The notes: generated by a model not told the origin, from the letters alone. Shown: positions 53,574 through 63,340, counted from the stretch's first letter. The stretch: DNA of 64,000 nt from Pseudomonas sp. TH41 (GCF_016650695.1 NZ_JAEKFH010000003.1:62001-126000), one strand, 5' to 3'. Numbers and translations are program-made.

Positions 53574-54683
53574 TCACTTGGCGGTCGCTGATGTTAATTC
53601 CCCAAGCGTGGGAACTCTCCCTTCAGAATCAGGCAAACCAAGAGAGAACTTGACCGGAAAACGGACCGCGACCGCGCCCTCTTCTGCAAACTCACGAAGG
53701 GTGCCGCGTGATTGTACGTGGACGTCGCAAAATAGCTCACGGGCTTCGAGTACCGGTGAGAATGGCAAATCAAAGTCGGCGAGGTACTGGCGCCACTCAG
53801 CAAGGGGTCGGGTCCGGAAGATCTGTTTGAGCAGTTGATTGACCTCTTGCTTGCAAGCCAAACGTCCCATCCTCGTTGAAAATCGTACGTCCTTGAGCAG
53901 GGGAAATACCTCACCGAGGCAATCACACAAATTTATCCAGAACTTGTTTTCGAGAATGCCTAACGCGATGTAACGGCCATCCTGAGTTTCGAAAATATCG
54001 TTCTCCGGCATCACCATGGGCGACATCACGGGGTTCTTTTCAAAGTTCCTGGCCAACCACGCAGTTGGGGCCGTCCAGGAAAGAATGCTGTCGTGAATCG
54101 ATACGTCCAGGTGCTGACCGACACCATTTTGCCGTGCACTCATGATCGCGACCACCAGCGACAGTGCTGCATAACTGGAAGCGGCATAGTCCGACACGCG
54201 CACGCCTGGTCGAGCCACCTTGCTCTCGACCTGTGTCGGCGCTGCCCAGTAGCCGGCCAGTGCGAGGTAATTCAGGTCGTGCCCCGCATTGTCCGCATAA
54301 GGACCGGTTTGACCGAAGCCGGAAATGGAACACATGACTATCGCCGGATTGACCTTGACCAGGTCATCAAAACCCAACCCAAAGCTTTTCATCACACCGG
54401 GACGGAACCCTTCGACCACGGCGTCGCAGTCACGAACCAGTTCAAGGAAAGCTTCCCGGTCTGCACTGTCACGCAGATCAAGCGCCACAGAACGTTTGTC
54501 ACGATTGAATTGGGCAAATACTGCACTGCCCAACTCACGGGACGGGTCACCGCTACCACGCCGTTCCACCTTGATCACATCGGCGCCCAGTTGCAGCAGT
54601 AACGAAGTTGCATGCGGACCAGGCAACAACTGACTGGCATCAATGATTTTCACGTCTTTGAGGCAGGACCATTCTGGCTTCAT
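53574..54683 (-). CDS. CaiB/BaiF family CoA-transferase (type III)
   Basis: 369 residues of family III CoA-transferases, which move CoA between carboxylic acids; racemases of 2-methylacyl-CoA share the fold. The nucleophilic aspartate is Asp136 in NAGHDLNYLALAG; other family signatures are LGADVIKVERRGSGD, LDLRDSADREAFLELV and VVEGFRPGVMKSFGLG. ATG 54683 starts 9 bases after the upstream membrane gene. It probably activates or recycles the acid handled by the catabolic cluster on its right. Confidence 0.9.
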   Translation of the reverse strand: MKPEWSCLKDVKIIDASQLLPGPHATSLLLQLGADVIKVERRGSGDPSRELGSAVFAQFNRDKRSVALDLRDSADREAFLELVRDCDAVVEGFRPGVMKSFGLGFDDLVKVNPAIVMCSISGFGQTGPYADNAGHDLNYLALAGYWAAPTQVESKVARPGVRVSDYAASSYAALSLVVAIMSARQNGVGQHLDVSIHDSILSWTAPTAWLARNFEKNPVMSPMVMPENDIFETQDGRYIALGILENKFWINLCDCLGEVFPLLKDVRFSTRMGRLACKQEVNQLLKQIFRTRPLAEWRQYLADFDLPFSPVLEARELFCDVHVQSRGTLREFAEEGAVAVRFPVKFSLGLPDSEGRVPTLGELTSATAK

Positions 54684-54692
54684 ATCTTTTCC

Positions 54693-55007
54693 TTATAGTG
54701 ACGACAACAGCACTGCCATCAATGCGGTCAGTGCTATCAATGAAACGTGAATACTCAACAGTAAAATGCTTACAGGTCTTGCCACCAAGTCGGCCGACGT
54801 CAATGCGGCCAAATGGCTGGCGTAGCGACGCGGTTGGCCATGCGCAATGAACACGGCAAGTAAAATCGCCTGTAAAGAAATCAACAGTGTCAGCGCCGGG
54901 TGATGCAACAGGCCGCGCATCGACAGTGCAGCCACCAGAAAAAATGCGAGCTGCGTTCGACGCCAGGCAAGCGCAGTGCGTTCCGCCTGCAGGCCCGCAT
55001 CCATCAA
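54693..55007 (-). CDS. DUF202-family small membrane protein
   Basis: 104 residues. DUF202 signature LQAERTALAWRRTQLAFFLV and three hydrophobic spans. Its ATG overlaps the upstream gene by 4 bases, and the CoA-transferase follows after 9. No known function in the family. Confidence 0.82.
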   Translation of the reverse strand: MMDAGLQAERTALAWRRTQLAFFLVAALSMRGLLHHPALTLLISLQAILLAVFIAHGQPRRYASHLAALTSADLVARPVSILLLSIHVSLIALTALMAVLLSSL

Positions 55008-55384
55008 GCACGCCCGCAGAACAGCAAAAACACAACGACTGTCACTGCAGCGCAGCCTAGCGAAAGAATGGGAATCAACGATGGAATTGGCAGTTCAACT
55101 CCGTTGCGTAATGCGCGCTCGACACCGGCCCAGCGCCAGAATGCCCAAACACTGACCAGCAGACTCAGGCTCAACAGCAGGATCACCAACAGCACCTTGC
55201 CGCTCTCGGTCAGCACCGAAGAGGCAAACGCTTCGATGGCAACACCACCGGCCAGCAACGCCAATGCCGTCCGGATCCAGGCAAGAAAGGTACGCTCGTT
55301 AGCCAACGTGAACCGCGGATCGGGCGTTTGCCCCTCAGCGGTAAAGTAACGATTGAGGCTGAACCTGGAATTGAAAATCTTCAC
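55004..55384 (-). CDS. YidH/DUF202-family membrane protein
   Basis: 126 residues with the DUF202 core DPRFTLANERTFLAWIRTAL and three spans (about 37-58, 64-85, 100-122). YidH and YidG of E. coli form the same kind of tandem pair. Here the pair leads a CoA-transferase gene, an unusual combination. Confidence 0.85.
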   Translation of the reverse strand: MKIFNSRFSLNRYFTAEGQTPDPRFTLANERTFLAWIRTALALLAGGVAIEAFASSVLTESGKVLLVILLLSLSLLVSVWAFWRWAGVERALRNGVELPIPSLIPILSLGCAAVTVVVFLLFCGRA

Positions 55385-55515
55385 TCAGCGCGCCCTTATA
55401 GAAATGCGTTTTTTAAATGCAGCATCGTGGAGTTAAAGCTCATGTCGGCGCGCGCAGCAGCAAGTTGTCATTGTGATCATTGACTGAACTTACAAAATCC
55501 AAACGCAGGAATGAG

Positions 55516-55545
55516 TAGTATCACCTCCTCTGTTTGGTGATACTA
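55516..55545. promoter_or_regulatory. Inverted repeat upstream of LysR gene
   Basis: TAGTATCACC-(10)-GGTGATACTA, perfect 10-bp arms centred 91 bases before the LysR start and about 146 bases before the divergent YidH-like gene. Spacing of two half-sites by about two helical turns is what a dimeric regulator would bind. A terminator is less likely because no T-run follows the stem directly. Confidence 0.5.
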
Positions 55546-55621
55546 AGGAGCCGCTTTTTTCTAGACAAATATCAACTTTCAATACATGCCATAACGCATT
55601 GGCATGGCCAGAGAATTGTCA

Positions 55622-56563
55622 ATGACGCTGAAACAGCTCCGTTATCTGATCGCTATTGCCGAAGCAGGCAGTTTCTCGGGTGCTGCTCGACAGGCGTACA
55701 TCGCCCAGCCCGCACTGAGCCGGCAGATCAGCTTGCTCGAAGAAGAGTTGGAGGTGCAGTTACTGGAGCGTTTGCACGATGGCATCAACCTCACCGACGC
55801 AGGTCGACGTCTATTCGAAATCGCACGCTCGGTGGTGCAGACCGTCGATTCGGTCAAGGATGAGTTGGAGTCGACTAAAGGCAATCCAAAGGGGCGTGTG
55901 GCTATTGCCATACCTGTCACTGCATCGGCGCTGCTACTGCCGCTGATTATCACCCGTGCCGGTGAAAAGTTTCCGGGCATCGAATTAACTGTACGCGATG
56001 GCCTGAGTCAGGAAGGCGGCGAAGCGATCGAACTGGGCAAGGTTGATTTCGGCGTGGTGCCCAACGCCGAGGAGCTGGAGCACGTGCACGCCGATCCGGT
56101 GTTCACCGAAGAGCTTTATTGGTTGGGTCAATTGGCTGTGCCCAATCACAGTGAAGTCATCACCTTGGTCGAGGCGGCCGCCAGCGCCCTGGTGATGGCC
56201 CCGCGCAGCAGCTCGCATTTGCGCCGCCGGGCGGAACAGGCCGCGATGCAGGCCGGAGTGGAACTCAATGTGGTCTACGAACAGCAGACCGCTCAAGGAC
56301 TCAGCAGTCTGGTGCGCAGCGGTCTGGCGGCAACCATCTGCAACTGGCCTGCGGTCGAGGAAGGGACACTGCAATGCGCGCGAAGGATTGTCGAGCCATG
56401 CCTGCAACGCACCATTACCATCGCCCACTCGACCCACAAACCCCTGTCCTTCGCAGCCTCCTGCATGCGCGATCTGGTCCGATCGATCCTCGTCGAAACC
56501 GTGCAATCGGGTCGCTGGAAAGGCGAGTTGATCGAACGGCAATTACCTCACGAAGAAGCTTGA
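55622..56563 (+). CDS. LysR-family transcriptional regulator (CbbR/Nac-like)
   Basis: 313 residues from the ATG at 55622 (MTLKQLRYLIAIAEAGSF), with AGAGA just upstream; ATG 55604 would add six residues without a better ribosome site. The HTH reads GSFSGAARQAYIAQPALSRQ then ISLLEEELEVQLLER. The effector domain is full length. Divergent from the DUF202/CoA-transferase operon and convergent, by 5 bases, with the MFS gene; it may regulate either set. Confidence 0.9.
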   Translation: MTLKQLRYLIAIAEAGSFSGAARQAYIAQPALSRQISLLEEELEVQLLERLHDGINLTDAGRRLFEIARSVVQTVDSVKDELESTKGNPKGRVAIAIPVTASALLLPLIITRAGEKFPGIELTVRDGLSQEGGEAIELGKVDFGVVPNAEELEHVHADPVFTEELYWLGQLAVPNHSEVITLVEAAASALVMAPRSSSHLRRRAEQAAMQAGVELNVVYEQQTAQGLSSLVRSGLAATICNWPAVEEGTLQCARRIVEPCLQRTITIAHSTHKPLSFAASCMRDLVRSILVETVQSGRWKGELIERQLPHEEA

Positions 56564-56568
56564 TCCGC

Positions 56569-57864
56569 TCAAGCACGCACGGCGACAGCAGGCATCCCAT
56601 GATGTAATTGAGCACGCGAGCGCTGCGGGTTCATCATGTACAGCCCGCTCAAACCGGCGATGACCAGAATGGCCCCGCAGACCAGAAAACCGTGGGCATA
56701 ACCCTCGCCGTTGATGCCCGTCGCACCCTGTACGAGAAAGCCGGTGACGACAGGCGCTGCAAGCCCTGCGAGTGATCCACAGGCGTTACCAATGGCCAGC
56801 ATGCTGCCGCGCTGCCCGCTGGGTACGACCTCGGCCAGCATCGCCGGGCCGATCGAATACATCACAAGCGCCAGGCCACCACTGAACGTCAGACAGGCCA
56901 TTCGCTCAACCACCGACAGCCCGGGCAACACCAGTGCGGCAGCCAGCAGCCCGCTCAGGATCAGGCACAGTGACACGAACATGCCACGTGCAACACGCGA
57001 CGGCAGACCACGACGCAACAGACGCTGGGACCACCACGCCATGATCAGACTCAGGGGCGTGGTCACCAGCACGAAAGCGCCGAACATCTTTCCCGCGCTC
57101 AACGAGGCCATGCCCAACCCTTTCTCCAAATAGGCCGGAACCCAGGTCAAGGTCAGCGCCAGCGACCAGTTGGCCGCGAAGTGGCCGACGTAGTTGCCCA
57201 ACACTGTCGGATCCCTCAGCAACCGACGATACGGTATGTGACCTGTATCCGGCTGCGCAGCATTCACATGGACCCTGTCCATTTGTCCTTCGCGACCAAA
57301 CCGAAACCAGACGATGCACCAGATCAGACCGACCAGGACCAGCACCGCAAAGTTAGTGCGCCAGCCGTAATGCAAACTGATCCAGGGAATCAGCAGACCG
57401 GCCACCAGCAAACCCATGGCGCTGCCTGAATGCAGCAATGCCACCGGCAGACTGCGTTTGTTATCAGGGAACCACTTGTACAACGCATGAGTGGCCACCG
57501 GTGATGCCGGGCCTTCCCCAATTCCGAGCAACACCCGGCAAGCAATGATCGCCCACAGTGAGGTGGCAAACAGCATAGGCAGTTGAATCAGTGCCCAAAA
57601 CAACCCCATGCCCAGCAGCAAGATACGCGTTGGCTTGCGGTTGGCAACAAAGCCACCGACCACGGCTGAAATCGAAAACAGCCAGTGCAACGCGCCTGCG
57701 ACAAAACCGAACTGCGTCGGGGACAGCTCCAGTTCCTGCATCATCGGCACCGCGACCAGGCCGATAACTACCTTGTCGAGAAAATTAACCAACATCATCA
57801 CGGCGAGCAGAACTGCAATCGTCCAGGCAGCCCTTGGCCGGTAGGCTGATTCAACACTAAGCAT
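56569..57864 (-). CDS. MFS transporter, anion:cation symporter type
   Basis: 431 residues, twelve predicted spans. MVNFLDKVVIGLVAVPMMQ in span 1 and RVLLGIGEGPASPVATHALY in span 4-5 are features of the ACS group, whose members import organic acids such as hexuronates, phthalate or glycerate with protons or sodium. Follows the acyl-CoA dehydrogenase gene on the same strand by 64 bases, so it probably imports the substrate of the ligase/dehydrogenase pair. Confidence 0.88.
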   Translation of the reverse strand: MLSVESAYRPRAAWTIAVLLAVMMLVNFLDKVVIGLVAVPMMQELELSPTQFGFVAGALHWLFSISAVVGGFVANRKPTRILLLGMGLFWALIQLPMLFATSLWAIIACRVLLGIGEGPASPVATHALYKWFPDNKRSLPVALLHSGSAMGLLVAGLLIPWISLHYGWRTNFAVLVLVGLIWCIVWFRFGREGQMDRVHVNAAQPDTGHIPYRRLLRDPTVLGNYVGHFAANWSLALTLTWVPAYLEKGLGMASLSAGKMFGAFVLVTTPLSLIMAWWSQRLLRRGLPSRVARGMFVSLCLILSGLLAAALVLPGLSVVERMACLTFSGGLALVMYSIGPAMLAEVVPSGQRGSMLAIGNACGSLAGLAAPVVTGFLVQGATGINGEGYAHGFLVCGAILVIAGLSGLYMMNPQRSRAQLHHGMPAVAVRA

Positions 57865-57928
57865 GGAGTACCCCTGATTATTGTTATAAGTGAGTCGCCT
57901 GCCCGGAGGCAGGCGTTGCGGATTATGC

Positions 57929-59092
57929 TTAGTCGGGCATCAAAATACCCTTGGCGATGGTGTTGCGCTGGATCTCGCTGGTACCGGTGAGAATTCGCAT
58001 CATCCGGGTGGCGCGGAACAACCATTCCACCGGGTTGCCCCGGATCAAACCGGCACCGCCATGAACCTGAACGGCACGGTCGACGATGCGAAACGCGGTT
58101 TCCGAGGCGAACACTTTACACATCGGCGCTTGAACCTTGATATCACCGCCCGCATCGTTCAACGCCGCAGTGGCGTACATCATGCTGCGTGCGGCCAGCA
58201 ACTCGGTGGCCATGTCGGCGATCATATGGTTGACCGCCTGAAACATGGCTATCGGCTTGCCGAACTGAGTCCGCGTACGCGCATAGTCGATTGACAGATT
58301 CAACGCCAACCCCGCCATCCCCAACATGGTCGGGCAATGCAGCAGACGGTTGAGGGTAATGCGCCCCATCGCCAGCTTGAAACCGGCCCCTTCTTCACCG
58401 ATGCGGTTTTCCACCGGCACCTTGACGTCGCAAAGCTCAATGTTGCCGTGGCTGCCTGCGCCAGACATGACCTGATAGTCCGAATCGATTTTCACGCCAG
58501 GCGCCTTGAGGTCAACGAAGAAGGCAGAAATACCTGCCGCGCCCTGCCCCGGCCCGGTGACCGCCAGCAACACGGCAATATCGGCGTAAGGAGCACCGGA
58601 GATGTAGCGTTTGGCGCCGTTGAGTACGTAGTGATCACCATTGAGCCGAGCGCTGGTTTTGATGGCGCTGGCGTCCGAACCGGCCTCGGCTTCAGTGAGG
58701 GCGAAGCACACGGCTTTTTCCGCACGACACACAGGCTGCAAGAACTTCTCAACCTGCACATCTCTGGCCACACGAAACAGATGGCCGATACGCGGCGGCC
58801 CGCTCAACTCGCCCAGCACATGAGGGGCGAGCATTGAACCGGTCAGAATGGCCGACTCCTTGACCGCGCACAGGTCGACCACACTCAACCCTGCACCGCC
58901 AAGAGGCTCGGGTAACATGACATTGTAAAAACCGAGTTCGCAGGAGCGTTTCCAGACATCGGCGAGGATGGCCTTGGGATAGGCTTCCCCCCATTGCAGT
59001 TGCTCTTTCTTTTCCAGCGGGATGATTTCGTCACGGATGAAGGTACCCATGTCACTGATGATGCGCTTGGCTTTTTCGCTTGGTTCGATCAT
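57929..59092 (-). CDS. Acyl-CoA dehydrogenase family protein
   Basis: 387 residues, FAD-dependent. Family signature CFALTEAEAGSD and the C-terminal QVHGGAGLIRGNPVEWLFR with TGTSEIQR are present. The catalytic glutamate usually at the C-terminal EGTS motif is Thr369 here (RILTGTSEIQ). The alternative helix-G glutamate used by isovaleryl-type enzymes is Asn248 (ITLNRLL). The base therefore is not at either standard place that I can see. It sits 21 bases after the ligase gene, evidently co-transcribed. Confidence 0.87.
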   Translation of the reverse strand: MIEPSEKAKRIISDMGTFIRDEIIPLEKKEQLQWGEAYPKAILADVWKRSCELGFYNVMLPEPLGGAGLSVVDLCAVKESAILTGSMLAPHVLGELSGPPRIGHLFRVARDVQVEKFLQPVCRAEKAVCFALTEAEAGSDASAIKTSARLNGDHYVLNGAKRYISGAPYADIAVLLAVTGPGQGAAGISAFFVDLKAPGVKIDSDYQVMSGAGSHGNIELCDVKVPVENRIGEEGAGFKLAMGRITLNRLLHCPTMLGMAGLALNLSIDYARTRTQFGKPIAMFQAVNHMIADMATELLAARSMMYATAALNDAGGDIKVQAPMCKVFASETAFRIVDRAVQVHGGAGLIRGNPVEWLFRATRMMRILTGTSEIQRNTIAKGILMPD

Positions 59093-59113
59093 GTCTAATT
59101 CTCTTCGGTGGTT

Positions 59114-60661
59114 TCAGATCTTGCGATCGCTGTTCTTCCAGTACTCGTCACGAACCAGGCGGCGTACTACCTTGCCGTTGGGGTTCTTCGGCAACTCGTC
59201 GATGAAATCGACACTGCGTGGTTTCTTGAATCCGGCAAGGTGTTGGGCGCAGTACTCAATGATCTGCTCCTGGTCCAGACTTGCTCCGGGCTTGAGCACC
59301 ACAACGGCCTTTATCGCCTCGCCCCACTGTGGGTCTGGTACGCCGACGACAGCGGCTTCGAAAATCTGTGGAAGGCTGTACAACACTTGCTCGACTTCAG
59401 TGGGGTAAACGTTGAAACCGCCGGAAATGATCATTTCCTTTTTGCGGTCGACGATAAACACGTAACCCAGTTCATCGACCGTGGCCAAATCGCCAGTCAG
59501 GTAGAAGCCGTCGCGCATGACTTCTGCCGTCAACTCCGGCGCCTGCCAATAGCCCTTCATGATGTCGGCGCCCTTGACCACGATCTCGCCGATCTCACCG
59601 GGTTTGATGTCTTCGAATTGCGCGTCGACTACTCGTAGATCGGTTTCGAAATAACAGCGTCCGCAAGAAGCAAGCCGCCGAACATCGCCGGCCTTGACGA
59701 GATGGTCTTGCTCGGTCAGCACGGTCACCAACGAGCAGGTTTCCCCCGCGCCATAGCCTTGCGCCAGAATCGGCCCGAACACCTCGATGGCTCGCTGAAC
59801 CAGCGCCGGAGCCATCGGCGCAGCGCCGTACATCACCAGGCGCAGGCTGCTGAGGTCGAAGCGCTCCACATTCGCGAAATTCACCAAGCGGTTGACCATC
59901 GCTGGCACCAGGAACAAGCGCGTCACCCGCTCTTGCTCAATGGTGCGCAGTAACAACTCGTCGTCGTAACGTTCGATCAACAAGTTGCAGGCACCGACCG
60001 CCAGCAACGGCATGATCTGCATTCCGCTGGCATGGGTAATCGGCCCGACGTGGGCCATGACGTCATCAGAACCCGCACCGCGAACCGGGCTGGCCAGGCT
60101 CTTGCGCACCAGCGCCTTGCGGTTGCCAAACGTCAGCATCGCGGCCTTCAGCACGCCCGAACTACCGGAGGTGTAATGCAGCACGGCCAGTTGATCGTCG
60201 TCCGGATCAGTGTGTACCGGGGTCTCTGCACCCATCTCCAGTACGGCATCATAGGAAACATCGCCACCGGTCTCGGCCAACGCGATCACCCATTTCAAAT
60301 GCGGTAGCGCTTGCCGGTACGAAGCCAGCGCACTGGCGAAATGGCTTGTGGTAACGACCGCCTCACTGTGCGAGTCATTGAGAACGCTGATGACTTCCTC
60401 AGGGGACAACCGAGCGTTGATCGGCACTTTGACCATTGCGTTTTTATAGAAAGCAACTTCCGCTTCGACCAGTTCAGCACGGTTCATTGCCAATATCGCA
60501 ACATGCGCGCCCTGCTTGAGGCCCAGCTTCAATAATCCCGATGCCAGGCGATTGGTGCGTGCCTCCAGTTGCGCATAAGTCAGCCGTTGCCGTGTATCGA
60601 TAACGGCCAGATTATCGGGCCAATAACGCGCACTTCGGCTCAGTATCTTTGCGAGGTTCAC
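59114..60661 (-). CDS. AMP-dependent acyl-CoA synthetase
   Basis: 515 residues of the ANL superfamily. The phosphate-binding loop is YTSGSSGVLKAAML (a slightly deviant A3 with the lysine kept); A5 reads GYGAGETCS, A7 YLTGDLATVDELGYVFIVDR, and A8 RKKEMIISGGFNVYPTEVE. The catalytic A10 lysine is in PKNPNGKVVRR. Substrate is not predictable. First gene of a ligase-dehydrogenase-transporter operon on this strand. Confidence 0.92.
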   Translation of the reverse strand: MNLAKILSRSARYWPDNLAVIDTRQRLTYAQLEARTNRLASGLLKLGLKQGAHVAILAMNRAELVEAEVAFYKNAMVKVPINARLSPEEVISVLNDSHSEAVVTTSHFASALASYRQALPHLKWVIALAETGGDVSYDAVLEMGAETPVHTDPDDDQLAVLHYTSGSSGVLKAAMLTFGNRKALVRKSLASPVRGAGSDDVMAHVGPITHASGMQIMPLLAVGACNLLIERYDDELLLRTIEQERVTRLFLVPAMVNRLVNFANVERFDLSSLRLVMYGAAPMAPALVQRAIEVFGPILAQGYGAGETCSLVTVLTEQDHLVKAGDVRRLASCGRCYFETDLRVVDAQFEDIKPGEIGEIVVKGADIMKGYWQAPELTAEVMRDGFYLTGDLATVDELGYVFIVDRKKEMIISGGFNVYPTEVEQVLYSLPQIFEAAVVGVPDPQWGEAIKAVVVLKPGASLDQEQIIEYCAQHLAGFKKPRSVDFIDELPKNPNGKVVRRLVRDEYWKNSDRKI

Positions 60662-60807
60662 TTTTAATTATTCTCCGAAGTAGATCGAGGGCGACCGATC
60701 TTACAAGCGGAGAAAAAATGCTCGCCAATACCACTGTTTGATGAGCACCCATAACAAAACGGGATAGGGCTGAGCGCAAAATTCCGTGCAGCCACGTGCA
60801 AAAGTCG

Positions 60808-61719
60808 CTACAGCCACTTCGCCATATTGCTTGGCGTCGCCTCCTCCCTGAACAGGTCGATCAACCGGCAGCAGACCGGGGACAGATAGCCTCCGGTGCG
60901 GGTAACCAGCCCTATCCGACGATTGAACTCAAGGCCATCGACCACCAGATTCAGCGGTTCCAACCCGGCCGAACGGGTCATCTGCCCGCACCGCGATATC
61001 GTCAGAATGTTGGTACCGTTGATCAACTGAAACAGGGCCTCACTGCTGAAGTCAGCCTCGATGCGCAGCAACGGAGGCGCCAGTCCATGTCGGTGAAAGG
61101 CATCTTCCAGCGATTGCCGGATAACGATATGGCTTTCCGGCAGCAGCCACTCCTCACCCTGTAAGTCGCTCAAATCCAGGCGAGGCCTTGCCAGCAATGG
61201 GTGGCCTGTATCAGCCACGACAGCGAGACGATCTTCGTACAAATATTCTGTGGCGAACTCAGGCGTGACGCCGGGTAACGGCATCACCACCACATCGATC
61301 TCGCCGCTGCGCAATGCGTCCAGCAACTCCTGGGCCAGGCGGCGACGCAGACGCAAGCGGGCGGCCGGGCGTTCGCGCAACAGACGGCGGCAACTGGCGA
61401 CCAGCAGACCATCGGGAAGCGATGGCGAGTACCCCAATCGCACGGCGCCCTGTTCGCCCGTTCGAATGCTGCGCATCTCTGCCAGTGCATCGTCGTAGTC
61501 GCGGCGCAGACGCTTGGCTCGTGTCAGAAATTGCACACCCGCCTGGGTCACCCGCATGCCTGTGGAGGTTCGTTCGAAAAGCATGACCCCCAACAAGGTT
61601 TCAACCCGGCGCACGGCTTTGGTGAGCGAAGGTTGGGTGAGGCCCAGCATATCGGCGGCCTTACCGATGGTGCCGCATTGCTCGACAGCGATCACATACT
61701 CAAGGTCACGTACGTCCAT
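60808..61719 (-). CDS. LysR-family transcriptional regulator
   Basis: 303 residues. HTH GTIGKAADMLGLTQPSLTKA followed by VRRVETLLGVMLFER. Effector domain is full length. Divergent from the secreted hydrolase gene with 150 bases between, and upstream of the ligase operon on the same strand; the likely regulator of one or both. Confidence 0.91.
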   Translation of the reverse strand: MDVRDLEYVIAVEQCGTIGKAADMLGLTQPSLTKAVRRVETLLGVMLFERTSTGMRVTQAGVQFLTRAKRLRRDYDDALAEMRSIRTGEQGAVRLGYSPSLPDGLLVASCRRLLRERPAARLRLRRRLAQELLDALRSGEIDVVVMPLPGVTPEFATEYLYEDRLAVVADTGHPLLARPRLDLSDLQGEEWLLPESHIVIRQSLEDAFHRHGLAPPLLRIEADFSSEALFQLINGTNILTISRCGQMTRSAGLEPLNLVVDGLEFNRRIGLVTRTGGYLSPVCCRLIDLFREEATPSNMAKWL

Positions 61720-61733
61720 GGCATTCCTGTTGG

Positions 61734-61772
61734 TTATGTATCTATAGCTAGTGATGCATTGCGCTTATGTAT
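61734..61772. promoter_or_regulatory. Direct repeat TTATGTAT in divergent promoter region
   Basis: TTATGTAT occurs at 61734-61741 and 61765-61772, 31 bases apart (three helical turns), flanking CTATAGCTAG. This lies between the LysR gene and the hydrolase gene and could be the regulator's recognition and activation sites. Purely positional evidence. Confidence 0.35.
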
Positions 61773-61869
61773 ATCCCGCTCTCAGACTGGAATCAATGTC
61801 CAGCCCGTTTGATCCAGTCGACGCTGGCAACACCTTGGCGACCCAAGCCATCAGGAGATAACAAAAAAA

Positions 61870-63219
61870 ATGTGCGTCACGAAAAATGAAAAAAACGTTG
61901 CAGCAAAACTGGCAGCAAAGTCCTTTAGATTACTTCCCGTCCTGTTGTTGGCTGCGATCAGCGGGCAGGCCGTTGCCGCTGTAACCACCACCGATCCAAT
62001 TCAGTTGGGCGTGATGCAGGGTTTTCCACCGGCGATGGATAAGCGCGTGAACAAACTCAACGCTTTTGAAATGCCCAATTTGCGCTGGGCGCTGCGTAAT
62101 GCGCGATCAATGTCGCCTACCACCGGCATCGACCGGGGTCCAACCGCCCTGCCGCTGATCCCTGGCAATCGGCTCGCCCTGGATGAGCTGAATTTCAAGG
62201 TGGGAGACGCATCGCTGACCTTGCCGGAATATCTACAGCAGACTTACACCGATGGTTTCATTGTCCTGCAACGCGGCAAGGTGGTGTACGAGCGCTACCT
62301 GGATTCATTCAGCCCTCGGCAGTCGCACATCTGGGCATCAATGACCAAGTCAGTGACGGGGTTGCTTGCCGCGAGCCTCATCGCAGAAGGCAAGATGGAC
62401 CCGACGGCCCGACTGGCGAGCTATGTGCCCGAGCTGACCGGCACGCCGTTCGGCGAAGCCACCGTGCAACAGAATCTCGACATGCAGGTTCGCGCCATCT
62501 ACCCGGTCAATCTGCCACCCGATCTGGGGCTGTTTGCGGCGGCCGGCATCCTGCCTCGCCGAGAGGGCATGCCCGACAATATCTATGATTTTCTGAAAGT
62601 GGCGACACGCCCACAGAAATCTGCCGACACGGACATCTGGTTCTATCAGAACGGTTCGCCTGAAGCGGTCGCCTGGGCCATGCGCAGAATCACCGGGAAA
62701 AGTTGGTCGACGCTGGTTTCGGAACGCATCTGGTCCCGTATTGCAGAGGACGATGCCTACGCTCAGGTGGATCAATTGGGTACCGAAATGGCCAGTGGAG
62801 GCATGAGCAGTACCCTGCATGACGTCGCTCGATTTGCCGAAGCCGTCCGTCAAGCCGCCGCTGCACGACAGGCCGACGACCCGTTTGCGCAGGCCGTTCA
62901 ACTGGCGTTGAAGCCCAATGCCAACCAGGCCCTAATCGAAGGCAATCCGAACGCCAAGGAGCGAGCGGGCTATTCCTACAGGAATTACTGGTATCAGAAA
63001 AACGACGGTGACGGCTCCGTCGAGGCGGCCGGTCGCTTTGGCCAGCGGATCTATATCAACCCCAAACGAGAACTGGTGATCGTCAAGATGTCCTCCGCAC
63101 CGGACATGGCGCCCAGGGCTACCAGTGCGAACGCCACCGCACATATCGCAGCGCCAAAAGTTGATAGCGTCACGGCCTTCAACAGCATGGTGAGCGCCCT
63201 GCTCCCAGCCCTCAAGTAA
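61870..63219 (+). CDS. Exported serine hydrolase, beta-lactamase/NylB-like
   Basis: 449 residues with a signal peptide (RLLPVLLLAAISGQAVA-AV) after an unusually Lys-rich start. The serine beta-lactamase-like fold has the S-x-x-K motif as Ser157-Met-Thr-Lys160 (ASMTKSVTG) and the Y-x-N motif as Tyr259-Gln-Asn261 (WFYQNGSPE). The context of SMTKSVTGLLAA resembles 6-aminohexanoate-dimer hydrolase NylB and related esterases rather than beta-lactamases. It would cleave an ester or amide in the periplasm or outside, releasing an acid for the adjoining CoA pathway; that link is inference. Confidence 0.85.
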   Translation: MCVTKNEKNVAAKLAAKSFRLLPVLLLAAISGQAVAAVTTTDPIQLGVMQGFPPAMDKRVNKLNAFEMPNLRWALRNARSMSPTTGIDRGPTALPLIPGNRLALDELNFKVGDASLTLPEYLQQTYTDGFIVLQRGKVVYERYLDSFSPRQSHIWASMTKSVTGLLAASLIAEGKMDPTARLASYVPELTGTPFGEATVQQNLDMQVRAIYPVNLPPDLGLFAAAGILPRREGMPDNIYDFLKVATRPQKSADTDIWFYQNGSPEAVAWAMRRITGKSWSTLVSERIWSRIAEDDAYAQVDQLGTEMASGGMSSTLHDVARFAEAVRQAAAARQADDPFAQAVQLALKPNANQALIEGNPNAKERAGYSYRNYWYQKNDGDGSVEAAGRFGQRIYINPKRELVIVKMSSAPDMAPRATSANATAHIAAPKVDSVTAFNSMVSALLPALK

Positions 63220-63340
63220 CGATCCATGCCGGCCCTCTCGGGCTGGCCTGACCCCCGGTTTTACAACTCAACGGTACCCGGCGTCCCCGCGCCAGGTGTG
63301 CCGACGGGCTTCCTATAACAATAATTAAGAGGCAGACCTC

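Noticed and set aside
61870..63219. Beta-lactamase resistance gene
   Set aside because: S-x-x-K and Y-x-N are shared with beta-lactamases, but the surrounding sequence is NylB/esterase-like and the context is catabolic.
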